31,224 nucleotides of DNA, taken from contig JH153276.1 of assembly GCA_000226015.1 (NCBI GenBank), positions 255,588-286,811 of the forward strand, in the 5' to 3' direction. The notes under the pieces are model-generated. The model was not told the origin of the DNA. It was given only the letters and a program-made list of their open reading frames with translations, and made no database searches. This document shows, in pieces, positions 1 to 10,487 of this stretch. Each line of letters opens with the position of its first letter. The stretch's first letter is position 1. The translations under genes and the position numbers were made by a program. The stretch is from Mnemiopsis leidyi (taxonomy: Eukaryota; Ctenophora; Tentaculata; Lobata; Bolinopsidae).

Positions 1-96
1 GAAGTAGCCGAAAGTAGAAGTACCCGAAAGTAGAAGTAGCCGAAAGTAGAAGTAGCCGAAAGTAGAAGTATCCGAAAGTAGAAGTACCGATAGCTA
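1..96. repeat. 16-bp tandem repeat
   Basis: About 5.5-6 copies of GAAGTAGCCGAAAGTA with single-base variants at the seventh and eighth bases. The array starts at the window edge, so its full length is unknown. It lies in an intron of the UNC13D-like gene, which continues to the left. Confidence 0.9.
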
Positions 97-123
97 AAAA
101 GTAAAAGCAAAACTGACCGGTAC

Positions 124-3100
124 GTGCATGTCTAGTCTGTCTAGAAGATCAAGGTCGACACACAGGGCTACCCGTGTGTGGTGCTTGACCTGGACCATGT
201 TGAGCCAGGTAGACACGACACTGCAGAACCAGGAATGGAAGTTGTTGAGAGCGTGGTGGATGTCTCCGTCCAGATCATTGCACTGCGGGACGTTATGTAC
301 TGTGTAAACTATGTTTATTAGAGGTTAGCACTATTATAGTAGTAGTTAGCACTAGTAGTAGTTAGCAATAGTAGTAGTTAGTACTAGTAGTAGTTAGTAC
401 TAGTAGTAGTTGGCACTAGTATTAGCGGTGTACGTCGAGTCTACCCTACCACTAGTACATACAAAACACCACTAGTAAACAAAAACAAACCAGTTTTTTA
501 AGATCAGACACAGCCACGTAGAGGCCCAAACAATCGTTCAGCAGATCCTCGTCCAGATTTTCAACGTCGGACTCTTTCAAGAACGTTATCACCTTGCTAA
601 GAACGCTGACCGTCACGTTGCTGCAAAATATTTCAGTAGTTAATGATTAGACTGAGCTTCAGACTAAAATATCATGAACCAAGATGGTCGCCAGGACTCG
701 GAACATGGACAGAGTACCTGATATTAAGATTCAAAACACGATTTTCCAGTAAATTAATGTAAGAAATTCAGGGTAGACTAATGTAAGGTTAGTTATTATA
801 TCTAGACAGCCCTGCTGTTGAAATCACTACGACACTGTATACGATACCTTATTTTTTCGTTGATCTGGTAGAGTATTACAGTCAAGTAGGGTGTTCCGCT
901 TAGAGCTCTTACGTAAGTTGTTGACTCGTTTCTCAGTTCAAGCTAAAAGACACATTCAAAATTTTGTGTAAGCAGGACTACTGAATTATTGTTCTTTAAT
1001 TACAGTTTCCTCAAATTCAAAATCGCCACAACAAGTTAAAACTGGTGAAAACTGCAGCGATCTTGGTACAAAAGACAAAAGTTAACCAAGTTTTGAGGCA
1101 TTTTTTCTGTTTTTTAGTTATCTCAAAAATGTAATATAAAGTTTTATAATCTATATCGACTATCGCACGAAAGTTCAGAGTATTAGGATAATTAACTAGT
1201 TGTTTCAGAGTGGGAGTAAGAACTGCAACTTTTGCGACTGGGAAATTGAAATTGAGAAGATGCGCCTTCAAATGAGGAAGATGAGATGTTCAACCTACCC
1301 TAACAGCATTAGTCATGTCTTTCAGTTTAGTGACCATGTCTTTGTAGGGTTTGTCAGGACCACACTTGAAGTGAGACGTGATGGTCTCCACCCAAAGAAG
1401 GGAGTTCTCTTTAAACGCTTCCTCCAGCTCCTGCAGTCATAAACTTTGAATTCCGTGAAAAAGTTTATTCGAAGTCCACTCCGGAGATGTAAGATCATCG
1501 AGAAGTTAGTCTCTTTAAATAAAAATTGTTAAGTTTAATTTACCAATAAATGTACAAGACACGAGAAACTTACCAGGTTGGCCTGCTTGATGACAGATGC
1601 ATGGAGGGTTGAGTACATGTGACACTTGGAAATGTCCTGGTAACACTTAGTGAAGAACTTGACGTTCAACACGGCCGATTCCAAATCGTAGGGATACTCG
1701 GCGTTTACGTTTCGCATCTTGTTTATGTACTTCATCTGGAAATCTAGGAGTATATTTGTTGATATAGCACTAGTAGTTGTCTAAAATATCTGGTTAAAGT
1801 CTATTTGTTGTCTAAAATATCTGGTTAAAGTTCATTTGTTTATATTATTGTTTATCTTTATCTTGCCTATATTTTAATTCAGTCTGGAGACTTGTCAACT
1901 TTTAAAAATTTTTCTAGAGCAACGAAAATCCCTCTTTTACCCGTGAAAGTTTTCCAGAGCAAAGAAAGTTCGAGGTCGGACAAAGAACAATGAGGGGTGT
2001 CGACACAATCGAGAAGGAGCTGAAGTTTCTTGTAGAGTATCTCAAAGTTACTGTTTGTCTCCTTGTACAACTCACTGTGTACCAGCCACTCCGCAAATTG
2101 GTGCTCCTCCTCCGTCAGCTACAGGAAGTTTCTTAGTTTAATGCTGCTTGGGTATGTTCTGTTAAGTTTGGCGGCCATGTTATAAGATTTAAATTTATCA
2201 AGGATAGGCTAAATAATGCAAAGTTTCGTGAAGTTTCGTGAGGTTAAGAGTTGAAAGTTTAATTATAAAGTCTATCTATGTTGTAAGTGCTCAAATCTAG
2301 AAAACAGGAACAGTCGTTCATTGTTAACAGTGAAACAATCTAATAGCATACTTTTTGTTGTGTTTTCTGCAAATCCAACACACAGGCAGCTGTTTTAGAT
2401 AGAGCCCCGGACTTTGGATAGTCTACAGAAAGAAACTTGGACAACATTCCCGCGTAAACCTGGCGAAGGGAACAAATTTCAACGTGCTGTAGAGAATATG
2501 GTACAGTTAATCATGATACAGACTACATAATACCATGGCAGTGGTGAGGGTATGTTCTGGCTGTTTTACAAGATATGGTGCAGATCTGGTTGCTGACATA
2601 CCATGACTGCGTTGTCATGGCGACCTATATGAGCGTTGTATCGCAGACCCATGTGAACTTTTCCTTTCACTTTTTTCTGGTTGGGTTTTCTGGCACTTAG
2701 TAGTTCCCACCAGACGTGACTTCCCGTGGCCACCTGAGAGCTGAAATGTGTTAAATTTTTAACAGAACGATAAGTTTTGTAAATCTCCTGCACCGCTGAT
2801 ATGAAATTGTAGGGACAAAACGATCAACAAGCGTGATAGAACTGATAATTTTGTAACTCACTGTAAATCTATCTCAACACAGCCCATGCACTTCTTGCCA
2901 TCATTGACGGTTGCCATGGTAGCTTGTGTCTTTGTCTCCCATACAGCTAGCACCAGGGAATATCCCTTAGTTGTCTCCAGGGGCAGGGACAAAGTCGTGT
3001 CCCAGAGTGGACTTTGAGAACCACAGAGTGTTGATAACTGTAAGGTTGGGGTGCTAGAAACTAGTGTCGGGAAGTTTGTGTTCAGAGTCGACATCCATCA

Positions 3101-6100
3101 CTGGTCCAATGAAAACCTATTAGGTGTTGGAGTAGTTCATACTCATGGCAGTGCTATTAGCACGTCCTATTCAGCTGATTGGTTAGTTCGTCTGTCACCG
3201 CTCACCGCTATAGAAAATAAATGTTTTCCAAGTGTCTCTCTCTACAAGTCTCTCTACAAGTCTCTCTACAAGTCTCTCTACAAGTCTCTCTACAAGTCTC
3301 TCTACAAGTCTCTCTACAAGTCTCTCTACAAGTCTCTCTACAAGTCTCTCTACAAGTCTCTCTACAAGTCTCTCTACAAGTCTCTCTACAAGTCTCTCTA
3401 CAAGTCTCTCTACAAGTCTCTCTACAAGTCTCTCTACAAGTCTCTCTACAAGTCTCTCTACAAGTCTCTCTACAAGTCTCTCTTACAAGTCTCTCTACAA
3501 GTCTCTCTACAAGTCTCTCTACAGTCTCTCTACAAGTCTCTCTACAAGTCTCTCTACAAGTCTCTCTACAAGTCTACCTCACAAAAATCAATTTTTCTTA
3601 CCACCGTATTGTTTGAGTTACAAAGTGAGAAGTGAACAGGTTCGAACTGTTTTTCAGTGTCATCGAACAAAACGCTGAACTCTGAAATAAAAAACAATGA
3701 TGAGTATCTCAGTGCGGCTGAAGTGTTAATCGTTGGGTTCCCCATTTTATGGGTGTAACATGCATCAAATAAATAAACATCGCTAGTTCCAAATATCAAA
3801 CTGTGCTGAAACAAAGTAGACATACAGTAAAAGTGCATTGATACAAGTATTAAAAATTAGAAAAAACAGTGCCAGTAACGATAGATTAACGGTCAATTGG
3901 GGTATGAATAGTTGTTTTAGTGCAATGATAAATAGAAATTTGAGGAATGAATGTTTGAAGGAATTTTTATTGAATAAATTTGAAAAGTGGACACTTGTTC
4001 TGATTATAAACAAGAATTGCGTCCGCTTTGTTTGGTCTCAGGTGGACGCTTAAGATTTCCATCTCTCTTTCAGACTAGATACCGCTATGAAGTTGCAGTC
4101 ATCGTAAACTAAATACTTTGATAAATGATGATATTCACTACGAATTTTTGTAAACTAGATACCACAGTCCGCAATGAAGGGGCGCCTATTGGAGAGAAAC
4201 ATCAATCAAAATGTGGTTGAATGATGTTTTAATAGCCCAACATGAATATGTTGACGATACTTTAAGTGCGCTTCAGAAAGAAGCGCGAAACGAAAAAGGC
4301 GCTCAGTGCTATGACTCCCCACAACAAGGAAAACGTACTGAGTTAGGAACAGAGCAGTTCAATTGAGACGACTGAAAACAATCATTTTCCATTAAGATTC
4401 AAAGAGTCAGGGTTGGATCCAATTTTCAGAGCACGATAAGAGCTGTGTTGTGGAATATTCAAAACTAAGAAAGGTCGTTTGAAACTAGTGAGTAAAATAT
4501 GAACTACCTTGGGAGCTCTTTTGAGGTTCGCCCGTTCCAGCAAGATTTGTAGAGAGTGAGCAGACTCGTTTCGCTCTCGCAACTGTAGGAAATCGATAGT
4601 AAGGCCTATATACCTAAATTTGAAAACATCTTTAGTATCTACGTAGATCAGCCAGCGTTGACACACTTTTTATCATTACATTATAAGGTTATTGTTCAAA
4701 ATTTTTGATTTTCACGTTCTTGCGACAAGGTAAACGAGCTCGTTCTAGGAAAATACATTATAAGGATCACCATTGTCGATTAATTTTGAAACAACATTGA
4801 TCAATGTATGTATTGTACTAATGATAATATACGTCTGTTAGCGTTCTCAAGAAACTTATATGATCATCATTGATCAATGGCAAACATCATTTCATGAAAG
4901 CACCTACATACCAGATTAATCAGGTTGGATGTTTCAAAGGAAGATTTTTTGAAGACAACTCTCACATATTCTACCAAGTCTTTTGTTTCAAAATGGTTGC
5001 TACCTGGTAAATAGAAATAAACACTAGTTCAAGCCAGGCTATTCTGATGATTGATATGCTTTTATTGTGTCGATTTTAAACAGTTCAAATCTCTAGCTAG
5101 CCCAGAGCACACACAAAACGATTCTGATGATTAATATGCTGTAATTGTGTCGATTTCAAACATTTCAAATGTCTAGCCCAGAGCTAGCACACAAAAAAAC
5201 TCCGAAATCAAGTGGACTAACTTCGACCGAGTCTGTTGATGATAGCGTTGAGGCTCTGGGTCAGAAGGTCTTCTTCGGCGACCGACTGGAAGTGATCAGC
5301 AACGTTCTTGGAAGCAGACACGACATCTACCTGAACCATATAGAAACTGTGGTAAACATTTGGTAGGGGGTAGTACAACTGGTAGTATAGCTAAAAGTAC
5401 ATAGAAAACTGTACGAACTAGTGTTCATAGTAGTTTTGTACTTAGTAGCATTTTGTTGTCGAGTAGTATGGTAGTACAGTAAAACCTCGATTTACCGTGC
5501 CTCTATTTACCGTGTGTCCTTCGTTTTACCGGGCCTTCTCCCTTTCCCCTGATATTTCTCAATACAGTAAAACCTCTATCTACCGTACCTCTATTTACAG
5601 TGTCCCTCGATTTACCGGCCTTGTCCCTTTCCCCCACGAGGCCCGGTAAATAGAGGTTTTACTGTAGTTAACGTAACTGATAACTGTAAATGTACAGTAT
5701 AAAATCAGACTGAATTGAACCTTGTATTACGCATTGCAGTTCAGACCTGAGAAAATTCTAGAGCTCTAGACGTTTGCTAGGTAACATGCCGAGCAAACAA
5801 AACAGCTTGTAGACAGTGTTTATTATTGGGAACCAGTGTGTTGTAGAGATGCCTCTTTTGGTACTTTGAAAACGAATGTATAAACACGCATTATAAGATT
5901 ATAATAGTAGTGTAAAAGGAACCAGGGTCAAGTAATAATAACATCCTGAACTATCGACGAAGAAACTGGCGATAGAAAGAAGTGGTCCAGTTCAGCAGAA
6001 TTAGACGTGGTGTAATCTAATACTATATTGCAAACTGGAAACTGCGAGTGTTGCTTGTTCTTTTGGAAAGTATCATTGATTTTCTCCCAAAAATCAAAAT

Positions 6101-7359
6101 CCGGAATAAGGAATGTCAGCAGCTTTGAGGATTAATAGTAATAATCTTTTAAATTGCAATATCCTAGGAGCGGAGCTAATTCAAAAGTCCAGCATAGCAA
6201 AATTCGTCGGGGTAGATAAAGTTGTTTATCTTCTGCTCAAACCTTCTTAACAGAGAAGGAATTCTGTCGCCGTTTTTCAAGTACCAAACCAGTAAGTGAT
6301 TCTTCTTCCTCTTTGTTCAGACGAACTGTCGCCCGCCGTATTTTCTCGAAATTATCATTTGTCAAACTGAAACAAAACACACACTAATCATCAAATCAGC
6401 TGGATTTTACTGGAATTACTGGAATGTTTTCCATACATGTATTTATAGCAGCATCATTCGATTGTCAGTTGACAGTTTCTTCTTTTTGTTTCGTTATAGC
6501 CAAAATATCTTTCAAAAAGCGGAACCGAACCATTGAATTGAAGTTTGAACCAATTGAAGATTGAGGATGCGAAGCGACTATAGATGAAATACATAATAGA
6601 TATTCGAGCCTCCATCACGTAAGTAAATTAGACCGCCGCTTACAAATTTGAGCGACCTTCACTGTACCACACGAGAGGCATGCAAATTTGACTGTGCACG
6701 CATCATGTGAAATTGATAACACACTAGATGTTCTTTTTTTAGCCTTTTAACGGCGTAGTTGCATTTGGCGTTCGCGCCTTACGTCTATTTCTTGGTTTCG
6801 CGCGCATTAGTGAGGTTTTAGAACAATTTATTTGTTCTCTTGGCTTAAGTCATACTGGTGTATACACAGTGGTCCGTACTAGAGTGTATTCGCAAATATT
6901 GCGTGTTGAATAATAATGCTGCGAAATTTCATAAGTTAATAAATGTATTTCATGTTAGATTCTGAGTTGTGATCTGTTTCTGGCAGTGCTTATAGGTTTT
7001 CAAAAGTTGATAAAGAGCATTTAAAAAGATTACCTTGCGGGGATACAAGTTTAGAGTAAAAATTTCACACCACCCGCAAATCATGACTTAATTGAAGTGT
7101 TCCGAAACTCAACAAATTCAAGGATATGTTAGGAATCAGTGCAGATTGATCATTATAATACGATCCAGCAGATTCTTCAGCTGAAGAAACTGCCTTATCT
7201 CAAAAACAATTAGTCGAAATTCCTGAATGTTCCTATATGAATTATCACGTACTTGGACAGCCTACGTTCCGACTCATCATGTATCTTCCGAAGTGAAGAT
7301 TCTGTAACCTCGCTAGTTGTACTCCATCTCTTTATGGCCCGTTTTCGGACCAGACTGGA
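124..7359 (-). CDS. UNC13D-like: Munc13-4/UNC13D-like vesicle priming protein, N-terminal half (C-terminus beyond the left edge)
   Basis: The family bridges vesicles and plasma membrane and primes SNAREs for exocytosis. Proposed exons in transcription order: 7359-7253, 6366-6243, 5330-5228, 5003-4912, 4582-4508, 3805-3602, 3037-2862, 2740-2602, 2459-2352, 2118-1941, 1743-1574, 1430-1295, 1222-1087, 620-491, 282-124. All have AG acceptors, GT donors and matching phases, giving 679 codons. Order of similarity to vertebrate UNC13D: helical N-terminus (LLTQSLNAIINRLG, then HFETKDLVEYV), C2A start (HSLQILLERANLKRAPK), C2A core (SPLWDTTLSL, YSLVLAVWE), WWELL, MUN start (EEHQFAEWLVHSELY), and the MHD1 region (ALNNFHSWF...STWLNMV). 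The order and spacing match the family, which is the main support. The Asp-rich C2A calcium loops are mostly altered (WETK where the human protein has WDLD). No initiator Met is visible in the first exon, so a 5' exon is missing. The 1430-1295/1222-1087 junction uses weak splice sites. BAIAP3 is the alternative family name. Confidence 0.8.
324..426. repeat. 16-bp tandem repeat (TTAGCACTAGTAGTAG)
   Basis: Six or so diverged copies of TTAGCACTAGTAGTAG. The array sits in the intron between the last two visible exons of the UNC13D-like gene (282-124 and 620-491). Confidence 0.85.
3233..3575. repeat. 12-bp satellite (TCTCTCTACAAG)n
   Basis: About 28 nearly perfect copies of TCTCTCTACAAG. One copy has an extra T near 3483 and one has lost two bases near 3521. 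The array fills most of the intron between the UNC13D-like exons 3805-3602 and 3037-2862. Because 12 is a multiple of three, all three plus frames stay open (SLYK, VSLQ, STSL repeats); these are not genes. Read on the sense strand of the host gene the unit is CTTGTAGAGAGA, a purine-rich string with many AG dinucleotides close to the donor at 3601. Confidence 0.95.
5041..5197. repeat. 80-bp direct duplication
   Basis: The segment starting ATTCTGATGATTGATATG at 5041 recurs at 5121 with about ten differences, ending in a shared TCTAGCCCAGAGC stretch. It lies in the UNC13D-like intron, directly beside the exon at 5228-5330. Confidence 0.8.
5477..5664. mobile_element. pogo/Tigger-type MITE, partly duplicated
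   Basis: The element begins CAGTAAAACCTCGATTTACC and ends GGTAAATAGAGGTTTTACTG, a near-perfect terminal inverted repeat of about 20 bp, and it is flanked by TA on both sides (5475-5476 and 5665-5666). CAGT ends with a TA target duplication are typical of pogo/Tigger-like Tc1-mariner relatives. A second internal left end, also preceded by TA, starts at 5565. The compact unit is therefore 5565-5664 (100 bp), with a copy of its left arm joined in front. There is no coding capacity. It lies in an intron of the UNC13D-like gene. Confidence 0.8.
5928..6325 (-). other. overlapping open frames of unknown meaning beside a UNC13D-like exon
   Basis: On the minus strand two protein-like open stretches follow one another. 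One is about 41 codons ending at 6176 (contains HLLVWYLKNGDRIPS and NNFIYPDEFCYAGLLN). The second is about 65 codons ending at 5928 (contains IPDFDFWEKINDTF and NIVLDYTTSNSAELD). A short stretch in another frame lies between them. The first overlaps exon 6366-6243 of the UNC13D-like gene in a different frame. I do not recognise the sequence. It may be a decayed insert, an alternative exon, or chance. Confidence 0.25.
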
Positions 7360-7954
7360 CTGAAGGGTGGAGAGTAATTAGGTTAGAGGAAGGAACTGGA
7401 ATTTCTAAGTGTAATGTTTGAAATATGTCTTATGTCAAATATGTCTTATGTTAAATGTGTATTTCTTGTTTGGAATGGCATGCGTAACGTGAGATGTGTT
7501 GTGATGTTCTTGTGTAATTTGTAATTTGTTATCAGTAATCAGTAATGTGCGATATTTTCGTAGTGTGTAATTTGTTATTGGTAATCAGTAATGTGCGATA
7601 TTTTCGTAGTGTGTAATTTGTTATTGGTAATTACATGAGAATATATCCTCATGGGATCAAAACTTGGATCAAAACTGAAAAGCAAAAATGAATAAAAAGT
7701 TAACGTCATTTCCTAATGGTTTACATATTGCTCTAAAACCGAATGATAAGAATTGTAAATAAAAAAAGAATAAAAGAGTGAAGTAGATAAAAAGAGGAAA
7801 CTTGGAAATTTGATAATGTACTACGAATTTATGAAGCATGATAAACACATATATGCAAGGACCGTGTGGTTGGAAAGAAAATTATAACTAACTGCAAAGG
7901 TCGGGAGTTCCTGTACATCGTCTGTTAAGTCTGACTTGCTAGACACAGACATCT
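7360..7954. other. non-genic AT-rich stretch with a short tandem repeat
   Basis: No coding exon is convincing here. Around 7505-7640 a unit of about 56 bp (containing GTGTAATTTGTTATTGGTAA and GTGCGATATTTTCGTAGT) is repeated two to three times. The 5' end of the UNC13D-like gene, including its missing first exon, may lie in or beyond this stretch. Confidence 0.5.
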
Positions 7955-8975
7955 CAACATAGCTGCAATCTGCAGTGTTATGTGTTATTTCTACTATGTA
8001 GCTTTGGTATGTAGTGTTGTGTGTTATTTGTACTATATAGCTTTGGTATGTAGTGTTATTTGTTATTTGTACTATATAGCTTTGGTATGTAGTGTTATGT
8101 GTTATTTGCATTATGTAGCTTTGGTATGTAGTGTTATTTGTTATTTGCACTATGTAGCTTTGGTAAGTAGTGTTATGTGTTATTTGTACTATGTAGCTTT
8201 GGTATATAGTGTTATGTGCTATTTCCACTATATAGCTTTGGTATGCAGTGCTATGTGTTATTTCCACTATGTAGCTTTGGTATGTAGTGTTATGTGTTAT
8301 TTGCACTATGTAGCTTTGGTATGCAGTGCTATGTGTTATTTCCACTATGTAGCTTTGGTATGTAGTGTTATGTGTTATTTGCACTATATAGCATTGGTAT
8401 GTAGTGTTATGTTTTATTTGCATTATGTAGCTTTGGTATGCAGTGTTGTGTGTTATTTGCACTATGTAGCTTTGGTATGTAGTGTTATGTGTTATTTGTA
8501 CTATGTAGCTTTGGTATGTAGTGTTATGTGTTATTTGTACTATGTAGCTTTGGTATGTAGTGTTATGTGTTATTTGCACTATGTAGCTTTGGTATGTAGT
8601 GCTATGTTTTATTTCCACTATGTAGCTTTGGTATGTAGTGTTATGTGTTATTTGTACTATGTAGCTTTGGCATGTAGTGTTATGTGTTATTTGTACTATG
8701 TAGCTTAGGTATGCAGTGTTGTGTGTTATTTGCATTATGTAGCTTTGGTATGTAGTGCTATGTTTTATTTCCACTATGTAGCTTTGGTATGTAGTGTTAT
8801 GTGTTATTTGTACTATGTAGCTTTGGCATGTAGTGTTATGTGTTATTTGTACTATGTAGCTTTGGTATGTAGTGTTATGTGTTATTTGCACTATGTAGCT
8901 TTGGTATGTAGTGTTATGTGTTATTTGTACTATATAGCATTGGTATGTAGTGTTATTTGTTATGTGTTATTTACA
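7955..8975. repeat. 39-bp minisatellite, about 26 copies
   Basis: A unit of 39 bp (contains CTATGTAGCTTTGGTATGTA) repeats for about 1 kb with scattered substitutions and almost no length changes. Since 39 bp is 13 codons, frames stay open on both strands: CYLYYVALVCSVM on plus and ITHNTTYQSYIVQ on minus. Substitutions change residues in both frames (Y/H and L/F on plus, Q/E and T/K on minus) with no sign that either protein is kept. A block of four units is itself repeated: the GCTATGTTTTATTTCCAC variant occurs at 8601 and again 156 bp later at 8757. Confidence 0.9.
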
Positions 8976-9057
8976 GCTTACACTGCATAGCTCAAATGTG
9001 TATTTTGCTACTTAGTGTGTTTCGTAAGTAAATTATTGAAATAAGGACATTTTTGTG

Positions 9058-9461
9058 TAAGGCGGTTAGCACCTTAGCAATTAATGGCAAATGTGGGCCA
9101 TCCCGCCATTTCTGCTAACAATAATAAGTTACAGTCAATAAGGGCAAAGTCACGAGAAACATCTGGGCATCTGATAAAGGAGCTTAAACCAAAGAAACAC
9201 CGGTGATACACTCAAAAGAACTTGTTAGCTGCTGTACAACGCACGTATTCGATGTCAACAAGCCCACTATTTTATGTACAAACATTCTCGCTGTGTTTAA
9301 ATCCAATCTAGTAAGTAGTGAGTAAGTGAATGAATGTAACCTCCAAATTCTAGCAATGAAATTGTACTTGGACCATATGGGTGCGACAGGGTTCTTCTCT
9401 AATTTCTGACAAATTAAAATCGACTTAAATCAAGATAATTCTGTACCCCGAAACCGCCTTA
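9058..9461. mobile_element. possible small inverted-repeat element
   Basis: TAAGGCGGTT at about 9057-9067 faces AACCGCCTTA at about 9452-9461, an exact 10-bp inverted pair about 400 bp apart with no coding sequence between. No clear target duplication is seen. A chance match cannot be excluded. No gene is visible from 8976 to 9720. Confidence 0.25.
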
Positions 9462-9720
9462 ATGATGCAATAGACCTTTATATAACCAAGAAGAATTCCC
9501 TGAAGAAGAATTGCCTCAAGTATAGCTGGTCACCGTGCTCCTTCTACCAAACAGTGGCTATAACGAGACACAAATCACACGTTACTTAGGTGCGACATCA
9601 CATCTAAATTTCACACATCTTCAGAACGATACAACATGGAGTAATAACAGTTCTGCAATCTTTTGTCCTCAGCTTCATTCTCTATCTCACTTCTGCAGGG
9701 GCTATTTTCAAATCTTAGTT

Positions 9721-9727
9721 TATAAAG
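9721..9727 (+). promoter_or_regulatory. TATA-box candidate for the secreted-protein gene
   Basis: TATAAAG lies 58 bp before the ATG at 9785. That spacing would put transcription start near 9750 with a 5' leader of roughly 35 nt. This rests on motif and spacing only. Confidence 0.35.
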
Positions 9728-9784
9728 TTAAACTTAATCTACCACGCAGTGTTTTGCAATTTTGTGCATTTTCAATTGTGAGGG

Positions 9785-10487
9785 ATGGTATTTTTCATCA
9801 TACTAGTTCTTCTGCCGACCATCACATCTTCTCAAAAGGAGCAACCAGTTGAAGTAACATCGGGTCTAATAAATGCCCTCTCGGAAACTATACGACAGTC
9901 AGATGAAACTTCTCACGAGGCAGTTCAGCTGCTGCTCAATGTGTTCCAGCAGATAACGAAGTACGAGTGTGAACGAAATGATGATGACTGTGTGTCTTGG
10001 AAGGCTGTTAATTTAATAGAAGAGCTGGAGTTAAGTAAGGTGAACTGTGATAAGAACCCGGAAAATGAGATCTGTATGGGGGCAAAGGACCTACTTGGTG
10101 GAGAAACTACTCATGATCGGATTAGTGCCGGGCTTCTTTCAGTTGCTGAGGGAGTTTCTAGTGACGATTTTCAGTACCTCAATGCTATACGAGATGATGT
10201 CATCGACTTTATATGCCATAAACAACCATCTAAATGTCATTACATCAGGTGAAATTGACAGTTAGTTTCTTATTTCATAACCTACTCATCACGTCATAGT
10301 TAGGTCTTAGTAGTTTTAAGAAAAAAAACGAATAACCGTAAATTATCAAAAAAAGATCCAAATATCATTTTATGTCATTAATACTGAAAATACGTATTTT
10401 AGGGAGTTTGCACGACTTGAGAATATGCTGGAAGACATCATAAGAGATAGACACCTCAGAAGAACATCGGAACAACAAAGCAGCTAA
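9785..10487 (+). CDS. secreted six-cysteine protein of unknown family
   Basis: Two exons, 9785-10248 and 10403-10487, are joined by a 154-bp GT/AG intron that splits an Arg codon (AG|G), giving 182 aa. The first 16 or so residues (MVFFIILVLLPTITSS) are a clear signal peptide with likely cleavage before Gln17. The mature part is acidic and probably helical. It has six cysteines at residues 62, 69, 88, 97, 144 and 151, arranged as three close pairs, which suggests three disulfides. There is no membrane segment after the signal and no C-terminal anchor. The C-terminal 27 residues are charged (ENMLEDIIRDRHLRR). I recognise no family. A TATA-like box lies 58 bp upstream and AATAAA is found at about 10727. 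The signal peptide, paired cysteines and phase-matched second exon argue that it is real. Confidence 0.7.

Noticed and set aside
1200-1442. 80-aa plus-strand frame
   Set aside because: It is antisense to two UNC13D-like exons (1430-1295 and 1222-1087) that match the family on the minus strand.
3051-3678. Long plus-strand SLYK / VSLQ / STSL repeat proteins
   Set aside because: All three frames are open because of a 12-bp satellite that lies in an intron of a minus-strand gene.
5145-5366. Plus-strand frame starting MSSPELAHKKTPKSS with a donor-like end
   Set aside because: It is antisense to the UNC13D-like exon 5330-5228, whose minus-strand reading (LLTQSLNAIINRLG) fits the family and joins in phase to its neighbours.
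7955-8975. CRISPR array
   Set aside because: Units are contiguous with no unique spacers, and the window is animal nuclear DNA.
7821-8990. Proteins of 356 aa (minus) and 242 plus 89 aa (plus) made of 13-residue repeats
   Set aside because: Both strands are open only because the unit is 39 bp; substitutions are non-synonymous in both frames and no start or splice context supports either.
9535-9852. 105-aa plus-strand frame overlapping the secreted-protein start
   Set aside because: It lacks a signal or motif and overlaps the better supported signal-peptide frame starting at 9785 and its TATA-like box.
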